Below, piece after piece: positions 1 through 4,660 of a stretch of 5,669 nt of DNA. The position numbers and the translations under genes were made by a program. Numbering within the stretch: the stretch's first letter is position 1; the number at the start of each line of letters is the position of its first letter. Below the pieces are notes generated by a model. That model had not been told where the DNA came from and did no database searches. It saw only the letters and a program-made list of their open reading frames with translations. The DNA comes from Bacteroidales bacterium. GTDB taxonomy: Bacteria > Bacteroidota > Bacteroidia > Bacteroidales > Bacteroidaceae. The stretch is taken from positions 1-5,669 of the forward strand of contig SFJN01000168.1 in the NCBI GenBank assembly GCA_004555055.1, given 5' to 3'.

Positions 1-1
1 T

Positions 2-1216
2 GATGTCGACCTTGTGGAGTCGCCCTATACCGACTGGACGCTCTATCCCAGCGGCGACATCCAGTTGCCCGATGAGTATGTGAATGTCGACGGCGTCTAT
101 GTAGCCTTCTATTTCGCCGCACCCGCATCGGCTTCCACCACCTGGGAACTTATGGACTTCGTCATCACCGACGGCGTGGCTGAAGAAAACGGCGGCGAGC
201 CCGGCGGCGACGTGCCCGGTGGCGACACGGCCGAACTTCCATACACATCCCCCAACCTCTACACCGGATGGAACCTGGTGGAGACCGGCATCGGACAGCC
301 CTGGAGCCAGGGTTCAAGCTACACACAGGCCACCGGTTACCAGAAGTGGGACGGCAGCGACACCAAGTCGAACCGTGAGGTGAAGGGTTATCTCGTATCT
401 CCCAAGTTCAACACCGCTGCCCCCAAGACCGGAAAGGTGAAGATGTCGTTCGACTACACCATCCGCTACACCAACAACGTCAGCGGGTGGAAGGACAACC
501 ACAAGGTGATGGTGTCGAAGGACTACAGCGGAAATCCTGCCGAATTCGACAAGGCCACATGGACCGACCTGAAGGTCGAACTCAAGGAGTCGCCCTATGC
601 TGACTGGACACTCTATCCCAGCGGCGACATCCAGTTGCCCGACGAATATGTGAACGTCGACGGCGTATACGTCGCCTTCTACTTCTATGCACCCGCTACG
701 GGTTCCACCACGTGGGAACTTATGAACTTTGCCATCTCCGACGGTGTGGCCGAAGCCGGAGGCAGTGAGCCCGGTGGCGATGAACCCGACGTGCCCGGCA
801 TCGATGTTGACCTTTCGAAGGCCGACCTCTGCATTGACGCCTCTGCCCTCGGACTCGCCAATGCCGCTGCATTCGAAACCTACGAGGTCGACGGACTCAC
901 CGTAAAGGCCGAAAAGGGCACCAACAGCAATGCGCCGAAGTACTATACCACAGGTACCGCTGTGCGCATGTATCCCGGAAACTTCATGACCCTTGCCGCC
1001 GACCGCAAGATCCAGAAACTCGTGTTCACCTGCGTCAAGGGCAGCGTGGCCAACAACCATGTGGAGGCTGAGCCCGGCAGTGTTACGGTGAGCGACCCCA
1101 CCGTGCTCATCGATGGCGTGGATGCCAAGGAAGTCATCGTCACCAATGCCGATACCTCCACCGGCACCGCATCGCAGCTTCGGTGGCAGAAACTCTATGT
1201 CTTCTATGCGCAGTGA
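2..1216 (+). CDS. Secreted repeat protein, choice-of-anchor J-like domains (3' fragment)
   Basis: The reading frame is open from the left edge (codons begin at base 2), so the true start lies outside; 404 residues are visible. Codons 1 to about 60 are the end of one domain. A G/P/D/E-rich linker (about 61-75) follows, then a second full copy (about 76-250), another such linker, and a distinct C-terminal domain (about 268-404). The two copies share a block with DWTLYPSGDIQLPDEYVNVD and STTWEL, spaced exactly 190 residues apart. The copy contains GYLVSPKFN, resembling the WLISP strand of choice-of-anchor J/jelly-roll modules in Bacteroidetes secreted proteins. The C-terminal part has TNSNAPKYY and TAVRMYPGN, a pattern I associate with C-terminal beta domains of Bacteroidales surface proteins. 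No catalytic motif is visible; an enzyme domain could lie upstream. It overlaps the nuclease gene by 11 bases. The coding call is firm, the domain naming moderate. Confidence 0.75.
   Translation, partial: DVDLVESPYTDWTLYPSGDIQLPDEYVNVDGVYVAFYFAAPASASTTWELMDFVITDGVAEENGGEPGGDVPGGDTAELPYTSPNLYTGWNLVETGIGQPWSQGSSYTQATGYQKWDGSDTKSNREVKGYLVSPKFNTAAPKTGKVKMSFDYTIRYTNNVSGWKDNHKVMVSKDYSGNPAEFDKATWTDLKVELKESPYADWTLYPSGDIQLPDEYVNVDGVYVAFYFYAPATGSTTWELMNFAISDGVAEAGGSEPGGDEPDVPGIDVDLSKADLCIDASALGLANAAAFETYEVDGLTVKAEKGTNSNAPKYYTTGTAVRMYPGNFMTLAADRKIQKLVFTCVKGSVANNHVEAEPGSVTVSDPTVLIDGVDAKEVIVTNADTSTGTASQLRWQKLYVFYAQ
20..775 (+). repeat. Intragenic tandem duplication, 570-bp period
   Basis: The stretch starting TCGCCCTAT at base 20 recurs at base 590, an exact 570-bp (190-codon) offset that keeps the frame. 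Similarity covers about 20-205 and 590-775. Protein identity is near complete over the core block, while many differences at DNA level are silent third-position changes (for example GATGAGTATGTGAAT versus GACGAATATGTGAAC). This indicates an older duplication held by selection on the protein. Whether further copies exist upstream cannot be seen. Confidence 0.9.
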
Positions 1217-2192
1217 TGTTTTCGGGCGCCTGCAGACCGCCCTCCTCGCTCTCCTCTTCGCCCTTGCCTTCTTCCCCTCGTGCGGGGACGATGACGGAAC
1301 GCAGGACGAAGAGCGTGCCACGCTCCATGATGACAACAACGCGAACGTGGCAACGTGCGGTGCCACCTACGTCAACACCGAGGCAGGCAAAGGCAGCCAA
1401 CAGTTCATAGGCCGCATGGAGATGCCACGCCTCGTCCCCGGCGACATCTTCATCGTACACCAGACGACCGACATCACCTCGCGTCCCGTGAATTTCAGCG
1501 TCGCCTACAATGCCGAAAAACTCCACAGCCGGTGGGTGGCATTCCGCTTCGATGCCACGATGAACCAGAAGAACGTGGCACGCAAGGACTACGACATAAG
1601 GCCCAAATATCCGCGCGACCCCCTCTGCAGCGCCACACCCACGAGCGATGCCTCGTTCGGCGGACACGACCACGGACACCTCTGTGCCAGCGCCGACCGC
1701 CTATGCTCGCGCGTGAGTAACGACCAGACCTTCTACATGTCGAACATGTCGCCGCAAATCGGCAGCTTCAACCAGCAGTATTGGACGAAGTACGAGCAGT
1801 TCGTACAGACACTCGGACGCGCCTGCACTGCCGATAAGAACGGCTACCGTTGGGCCGACACCCTCTACGTCGTCAAGGGCGGCACCATCGACGACGGGCA
1901 GACACTTGGTACCGTCAGTGTCGACAAGAAACGGATGCCCGTACCGAAATACTATTTCATCGCACTCCTCAAGGTCAAGAACCAGGTCTACAGTTCCATC
2001 GCCTTCTGGGTGGAGCATAGCGAATACGACTCCGGCAAGGTGCTCAAGAACGACCGCGACGAGGTGATGGCACATGCCATCAGTGTCGACGAACTCGAAC
2101 GCCGCACAGGCATTGACTTCTTCTGCAACCTCTCCGGAACTCTCGAACACAAGGTGGAATCCACCTATATGTCCGCAGCGTGGGAAAACTGA
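1206..2192 (+). CDS. DNA/RNA non-specific endonuclease, lipoprotein
   Basis: 328 residues. It is predicted to be a metal-dependent nuclease of the Serratia/NUC1 (Endonuclease_NS) family that cleaves DNA and RNA outside the cytoplasm. The N-terminus MRSDVFGR, a hydrophobic stretch, and lipobox FPSC with Cys26 followed by GDDDG form a lipoprotein signal with the acidic export signal of Bacteroidetes surface lipoproteins. Family landmarks: NFSVAYNAEKLHSRWVAF (96-113), active-site block FGGHDHGHLCASADR (151-165), then MSNMSPQIGSFNQQYWTKYE (178-197). Aligned by eye to Serratia nuclease, the general base is His158, the metal-binding Asn is Asn189 and the conserved Glu is Glu197. The Arg of DRGH is replaced by His156. 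The start is ATG 1206, which puts the signal peptide at the N-terminus; ATG 1197 (three residues longer) is possible. The start overlaps the upstream stop, suggesting translational coupling. The family call is firm. Confidence 0.9.
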   Translation: MRSDVFGRLQTALLALLFALAFFPSCGDDDGTQDEERATLHDDNNANVATCGATYVNTEAGKGSQQFIGRMEMPRLVPGDIFIVHQTTDITSRPVNFSVAYNAEKLHSRWVAFRFDATMNQKNVARKDYDIRPKYPRDPLCSATPTSDASFGGHDHGHLCASADRLCSRVSNDQTFYMSNMSPQIGSFNQQYWTKYEQFVQTLGRACTADKNGYRWADTLYVVKGGTIDDGQTLGTVSVDKKRMPVPKYYFIALLKVKNQVYSSIAFWVEHSEYDSGKVLKNDRDEVMAHAISVDELERRTGIDFFCNLSGTLEHKVESTYMSAAWEN

Positions 2193-2408
2193 CGAACGAG
2201 TGAGAGCAGAAGACCAGCGACGACAAGCCGAGCGCAATGTCAAACTTGTTTGAATATTGCCGAGGCGCGAAGGAGCAAGGCGAAGCCAATGCTTGCATTG
2301 ATTATGCCGAGCGAGGAGGAAGAAGATGAAATCAACTGACGAACGAACGAGAGGAGAGCGGAGCTCGCTCCAGCTATCCCGAGTGAGGAGGAAGAAGATG
2401 AAATCAAC
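2187..2408 (+). repeat. Intergenic array of hairpin modules with CCGAG/GAGGAGGAAGA spacers
   Basis: At least three short dyads lie in a row: TCAAAC-TT-GTTTGA (2240-2253, extended by GCAAT/ATTGC at 2234-2238 and 2256-2260), CAATGC-TT-GCATTG (2287-2300), and GGAGC-TC-GCTCC (2360-2371, extended by AGC/GCT). Each is followed 7-8 bases later by CCGAG (2260, 2307, 2379) and a purine-rich GAAGGAG or GAGGAGGAAGA stretch. CCGAG also precedes the first dyad (2228). AACTGACGAACGA occurs at 2187-2199 and 2334-2346. A related inverted copy lies at the right edge of the window. I do not recognise it as a named repeat family. It begins on the nuclease stop codon. Confidence 0.75.
2307..2408 (+). repeat. 30-bp direct repeat pair, 72-bp period
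   Basis: Bases 2307-2336 and 2379-2408 are identical at 29 of 30 positions (C2312 versus T2384). Both contain GAGGAGGAAGAAGATGAAAT. The 72-bp offset is a multiple of three, so the ATGAAATCAAC in each copy (ATG 2326 and ATG 2398) is in one frame. Each copy sits directly downstream of a small dyad and belongs to the hairpin-module array. Confidence 0.95.
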
Positions 2409-2433
2409 CCTGCGTACGGACGTACCGACGACC

Positions 2434-2471
2434 GCGCCCCCGATACCTTCTGCGAAAGGTATCGGGGGCGC
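2434..2471. terminator. Perfect 16-bp hairpin between convergent genes
   Basis: The left arm GCGCCCCCGATACCTT (2434-2449) pairs without mismatch with 2456-2471 around a 6-base loop (CTGCGA). It lies 241 bases past the nuclease stop and 62 bases past the MATE stop, where a shared bidirectional terminator is expected. No strong T tract follows on either strand (AGTATTTCCC on plus), so it is not a textbook intrinsic terminator. A smaller dyad GTACG-GA-CGTAC lies just before it at 2414-2425. Bases 2472-2533 show nothing I can name. Confidence 0.6.
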
Positions 2472-2533
2472 AGTATTTCCCTATATGACGGTAAGATGAC
2501 AAGGATGGTGCAGGCGGGGTCTTCGCGTCTGTC

Positions 2534-3877
2534 CTATATTTCCCTTCCCCGCCAGCGACCGCTCCGCAGGTAAATGCCGCAGCAGAGTACCATGACAATG
2601 GCGTATACAGCCTCTGCCGTCCAGCATACCGCTACATCGCAGCGCAGCCACTCAATGACAACGGCACAATATGCCACATACACACCCAAGGCCACCAGTT
2701 CGAGGGCGAAGGCGGACTTGGTGTTTCCCGTACCGCTCACGGCTTCGAAGTACACAAAGGCGGGAATGGTCAGCAGATACGAGGCACAGAGCACCCATAC
2801 CGACGGCACCGACGCCCCGACAAGCGAGGGGATGTCGGTGTAGATGCGGATAAAGAGTTCCGGAAACACGCTGACAAGTACCAGCAGGGGGAGAATGACG
2901 GAATATGAAAAGCGCAGCACACGCCTCACCAGCGGCCTTACGAGGGCAGAATCGCCACTGCCCACGGCATTGCTTACCATGGTGCTGCCTGTGGAGGCAA
3001 AAGCCACCAGCATCATCCACACCAGTCCCGAGATGTTGCGGACGATGTTCGAGACGGCAAGTGCGCGTTCGCCGGTATGTTCGATGAAGAGGAAGAAAGC
3101 GAACCATGTGCCGATGCTTACAAAGCTCTGTACCATTTTCCACACTGCCACCTTCCAGATGGGGCGCATTGTCCGATGTTCCCAGCGTGGCAGACGCGAA
3201 AGACCGTAGCGCCTGGTGTCGCAATGGCGCCGTGCATAGACGATGAAGGCCGTCAGCGAAACGACTTCGGAAAGTGCCGAGCCGATTGCGGCACCTTCGA
3301 TACCCAATGCCGGCAGACCGCAGTGTCCGAATATCAGCATCCAGTTCAGCAGAACATTCGAGAGCAGCATCACCACCGAGTTCACCGTCAGTGCACGGGT
3401 CTGCATGGTACCGATGAAGAAAGCCCGCAGCATGGCGGTGGAAAATCCTACCGGGAGTGCCGCCACGCGCCAGCGGATATAGCCTGCAGCCGAGGCCTGA
3501 ACGGCATCGCTTTGCACCATCGCACGCAGGATGCGGGGTGAAAGAATCTCTGAAAGCAGGGTCACTGCCAGTCCAAGGGCGAGAAGAAAATAGAGTCCGT
3601 GCCAAAACACCCGGCCCGTCTCCTCAAGGCGTCCCTCGCCGTTCCTGCGGCCGATGACAATCTGTACGCCGAAACTGAAGCCCAGTCCCAGCATGAAGAG
3701 TACCATGTAGTAGACCCCTGCCAGTGCTGAGGCCCCGAGAGCCACCTCGCTCACGCGTCCAAGGAATGCAGTGTCCGTCATCCCAATCAGTTGCTCAATG
3801 AGTGTGCTGATGAGGATGGGTAGGGCAATCTGCCAGATGCGGCGGTACGAGAATGCCGACAAACGGGAATCTTCCAT
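2534..3877 (-). CDS. MATE family multidrug/toxin efflux transporter
   Basis: 447 residues, the usual length for a 12-helix MATE transporter of the inner membrane. These proteins export cationic drugs, dyes or metabolites in exchange for Na+ or H+. The N-terminal half holds RRIWQIALPILISTLIEQLIG followed by MTDTAFLGR (33-41); Asp35 sits in helix 1 where family members carry a cation-coupling Asp. The loop VIGRRNGEGR (74-83) and the LGIEGAAIGSALSEV motif (191-205) are typical. The second half repeats the plan, with AVSNIVRNISGLVW (274-287), STMVSNAVGSGDS (298-310) and AVSGTGNTKSA (379-389). The start is ATG at 3877, preceded by a leader of about 100 bases. It is transcribed divergently from the MerR-type regulator 783 bases away, a common pump/sensor arrangement. 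Substrate and coupling ion cannot be deduced. A DinF- or NorM-like subgroup is equally possible. Confidence 0.93.
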   Translation of the reverse strand: MEDSRLSAFSYRRIWQIALPILISTLIEQLIGMTDTAFLGRVSEVALGASALAGVYYMVLFMLGLGFSFGVQIVIGRRNGEGRLEETGRVFWHGLYFLLALGLAVTLLSEILSPRILRAMVQSDAVQASAAGYIRWRVAALPVGFSTAMLRAFFIGTMQTRALTVNSVVMLLSNVLLNWMLIFGHCGLPALGIEGAAIGSALSEVVSLTAFIVYARRHCDTRRYGLSRLPRWEHRTMRPIWKVAVWKMVQSFVSIGTWFAFFLFIEHTGERALAVSNIVRNISGLVWMMLVAFASTGSTMVSNAVGSGDSALVRPLVRRVLRFSYSVILPLLVLVSVFPELFIRIYTDIPSLVGASVPSVWVLCASYLLTIPAFVYFEAVSGTGNTKSAFALELVALGVYVAYCAVVIEWLRCDVAVCWTAEAVYAIVMVLCCGIYLRSGRWRGREI

Positions 3878-3899
3878 GGTTCAGAGGATACGGATTTTT

Positions 3900-3908
3900 G
3901 GGGGGGGG
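3900..3908 (-). repeat. Nine-base G/C homopolymer in the MATE leader
   Basis: Nine consecutive G on the plus strand (C on the transcribed-sense minus strand) lie 23-31 bases upstream of the MATE start codon, next to a run of five T (A on the sense strand). Such tracts slip easily in replication. Placed downstream of the mapped promoter motif, a length change would alter leader RNA rather than promoter spacing. Confidence 0.9.
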
Positions 3909-3980
3909 ATGAGGTTGCTGCCGGCATGGCGTGGCGCATATCGGGGATATTCGTGTCTGCAGCATCTTGGAAACGGTTTG

Positions 3981-4011
3981 CAAAGTTACGGCCATCTGCA
4001 GAAACGGCAAA
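3981..4011 (-). promoter_or_regulatory. Bacteroidetes-type promoter of the MATE gene
   Basis: On the minus strand TTTG (4011-4008) and TAACTTTG (3988-3981) are separated by 19 bases, a full match to the Bacteroides -33 TTTG / -7 TAnnTTTG primary sigma consensus. Transcription would start near 3975, leaving a leader of about 100 bases that contains the C9 tract. The spacer shows no long MerR-type dyad, only CTGCAG. Confidence 0.7.
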
Positions 4012-4222
4012 GGTCTTCCGGCAAAAAACTGTGGGGGATTTCTTCGTCTGTGACGGTAGTGGAAGGTGAAGGACGGTCCCCCCTGGCACGAAGGGCAGGG
4101 CAATGACGGATGTCAAAATATTTGAAGGTTTTCGGGCTCTGAGAAGGGCATCGCCAGGCAGGAGACGCCGGGAAGGAAAGGAAAGTGCGGAACGTCAAAA
4201 GGGGGAAAAGGGATGGAAAAAC

Positions 4223-4251
4223 AGCCGGATAACGGGCTTTTTTGATTTTTT
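4223..4251 (+). terminator. Plus-strand intrinsic terminator upstream of the MerR gene
   Basis: AGCC (4223-4226) pairs with GGCT (4235-4238), extendable by G4227-C4233 if one G is bulged. It is followed at once by TTTTTT-GA-TTTTTT (4238-4251). The stem is short but the T tract is strong. There is no plus-strand gene upstream to end, so it may insulate the MerR promoter from read-through. Confidence 0.5.
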
Positions 4252-4258
4252 CTCCGCG

Positions 4259-4300
4259 AAAAAAAGAAAAAACTCCGAGGTTTGCGATGTAAACCTCGGA
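4259..4300 (-). terminator. Minus-strand intrinsic terminator, 10-bp stem and T tract
   Basis: TCCGAGGTTT (4274-4283) and AAACCTCGGA (4291-4300) form a perfect 10-bp stem with a 7-base loop. Read on the minus strand, the stem is followed by G, six T, C and seven T (4273-4259). This is a strong intrinsic terminator shape. It faces leftward with no recognised minus-strand gene upstream, and would shield the MATE promoter or end an unannotated antisense or small RNA. Confidence 0.65.
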
Positions 4301-4381
4301 ACTTTGAGGGACAAAGTTCCGTACTTTTGGGCGAAAAGTGCCGTGGTTTTGTTTATTTCACAGTCCTCGGAGGCACTTTTC
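4274..4381. repeat. Chain of overlapping, mutually exclusive inverted repeats
   Basis: Four stems are visible. S1 is 4274-4283 with 4291-4300 (10 bp). S2 is CGGAACTTTG 4297-4306 with CAAAGTTCCG 4312-4321 (10 bp). S3 is ACTTTT 4323-4328 with AAAAGT 4334-4339, extendable by a G-T pair and G4321-C4341. S4 is GAAAAGTGCC 4333-4342 with GGCACTTTTC 4372-4381 (10 bp). S1 and S2 share CGGA at 4297-4300; S3 and S4 share AAAAGT. CCTCGGA recurs at 4365-4371 and can also pair with TCCGAGG at 4274-4280. The exact complementarity makes chance unlikely; the role is unknown. Confidence 0.85.
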
Positions 4382-4441
4382 AGCGGAATCTTGGAAAAAA
4401 TGTGGTGGTGTATGCGGCAGGAAATGGTCTGGAATCGTGGT

Positions 4442-4462
4442 TCCGGCTATCAAACAGCCGGA
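4442..4462. repeat. Small 7-bp hairpin
   Basis: TCCGGCT (4442-4448) pairs perfectly with AGCCGGA (4456-4462) around the loop ATCAAAC. There is no T tract on either side, so it is not an obvious terminator. CAGCCGGAT also occurs at 4222-4230, in the plus-strand terminator. Confidence 0.6.
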
Positions 4463-4540
4463 TGGATTTCACCCAAAATCATCAAAAATTTTGAAGGAAA
4501 GTTTTGCCATAAGAAATCGGAAATTGCTTGCTGAGAGTTA

Positions 4541-4562
4541 GCAAAACAGGGTGCAAAACAGG
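4541..4562. repeat. Tandem 10-mer GCAAAACAGG, 12-bp period
   Basis: GCAAAACAGG occurs at 4541-4550 and again at 4553-4562, with GT between. It sits about 30-50 bases upstream of the MerR -33 element, where an activator or upstream element could bind. Function is not known. Confidence 0.6.
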
Positions 4563-4591
4563 AAAGTTTGCAAATTCTTCCCCTTTTTCTC

Positions 4592-4624
4592 TTGACCCGT
4601 CCCTAAGGTCAGGGCCTAATTTTG
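4592..4624 (+). promoter_or_regulatory. MerR-type promoter/operator with long spacer
   Basis: TTGAC (4592-4596) and TAATTTTG (4617-4624, a full TAnnTTTG match) are 22 bases apart measured from TTG, against 19 at the MATE promoter. The spacer is filled by an imperfect 23-base dyad centred on A4605. Seven of ten pairs match: G4594-C4616, CCC 4596-4598 with GGG 4612-4614, and CCT 4602-4604 with AGG 4606-4608. The layout GACCC...CCTnAGG...GGG resembles operators of drug-sensing MerR proteins such as BmrR. The leader would be about 30 bases. This implies autoregulation by promoter untwisting. Confidence 0.65.
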
Positions 4625-4660
4625 CATCCGGATCCACAACGCAAACACATCGTACGACCA

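Larger units (their letters stand above)
4113..4497. repeat. Pair of AT-rich dyads TCAAA-N3-TTTGA followed by AGG
   Basis: TCAAAATATTTGAAGG (4113-4128) and TCAAAAATTTTGAAGG (4482-4497) match at 14 of 16 bases and each contains the dyad TCAAA-N3-TTTGA. They have the same orientation and bracket the terminator and inverted-repeat cluster. They could be binding sites for one regulator, or chance in AT-rich sequence. Confidence 0.4.
3878..4660. other. 783-base divergent intergenic region, no convincing gene
   Basis: No reading frame here resembles a protein. From left to right it holds the MATE leader and promoter (to 4011), a purine-rich stretch (about 4155-4222), face-to-face terminators (4223-4300), a cluster of overlapping inverted repeats (4274-4381), a 7-bp hairpin TCCGGCT/AGCCGGA (4442-4462), AT-rich dyads at 4113-4125 and 4482-4494, a 10-base tandem repeat (4541-4562) and the MerR promoter (4592-4624). 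From about 4200 onwards it is noticeably richer in A and T runs than the flanking genes. Confidence 0.8.

Noticed and set aside
1113..1205. Earlier ATG (1113) for the nuclease
   Set aside because: It would put about 31 extra residues before the lipoprotein signal peptide, which must be at the N-terminus; the bases code for the upstream protein instead.
314..1366. Long minus-strand frame opposite the repeat protein and nuclease start
   Set aside because: A shadow frame in GC-rich coding DNA: Gly/Val/His-rich product, no motif, and both plus-strand genes there have clear family or repeat features.
2228..2408. CRISPR array
   Set aside because: The repeats are not uniform in length or spacing, the variable parts are self-complementary dyads rather than unrelated spacers, and no cas gene is present.
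2652..3605. 317-codon minus-strand frame inside the MATE gene
   Set aside because: It overlaps a full-length MATE protein in another frame, and the product is Arg/His/Cys-rich with no membrane segments or motif.
4322..4329. TACTTTTG as a third Bacteroidetes -7 element
   Set aside because: It matches TAnnTTTG, but the nearest upstream TTTG is only 15 bases away and the site is embedded in the inverted-repeat cluster; too weak to call.
4103..4534. 143-codon plus-strand reading frame in the divergent intergenic region
   Set aside because: It runs through two T/A-tract terminators and the inverted-repeat cluster, its product is low-complexity and basic with no family resemblance, and base composition differs from the real genes.
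4622..4660. Upstream TTG start for the MerR regulator (13 extra residues)
   Set aside because: The TTG lies inside the TAATTTTG promoter element and would precede the likely transcription start; ATG 4661 gives the normal family N-terminus.
3878..4660. tRNA, 6S or known riboswitch in the intergenic region
   Set aside because: I found no cloverleaf or T-loop GGTTCGAATCC-like sequence and no riboswitch core I recognise; the stems present do not fit those folds.
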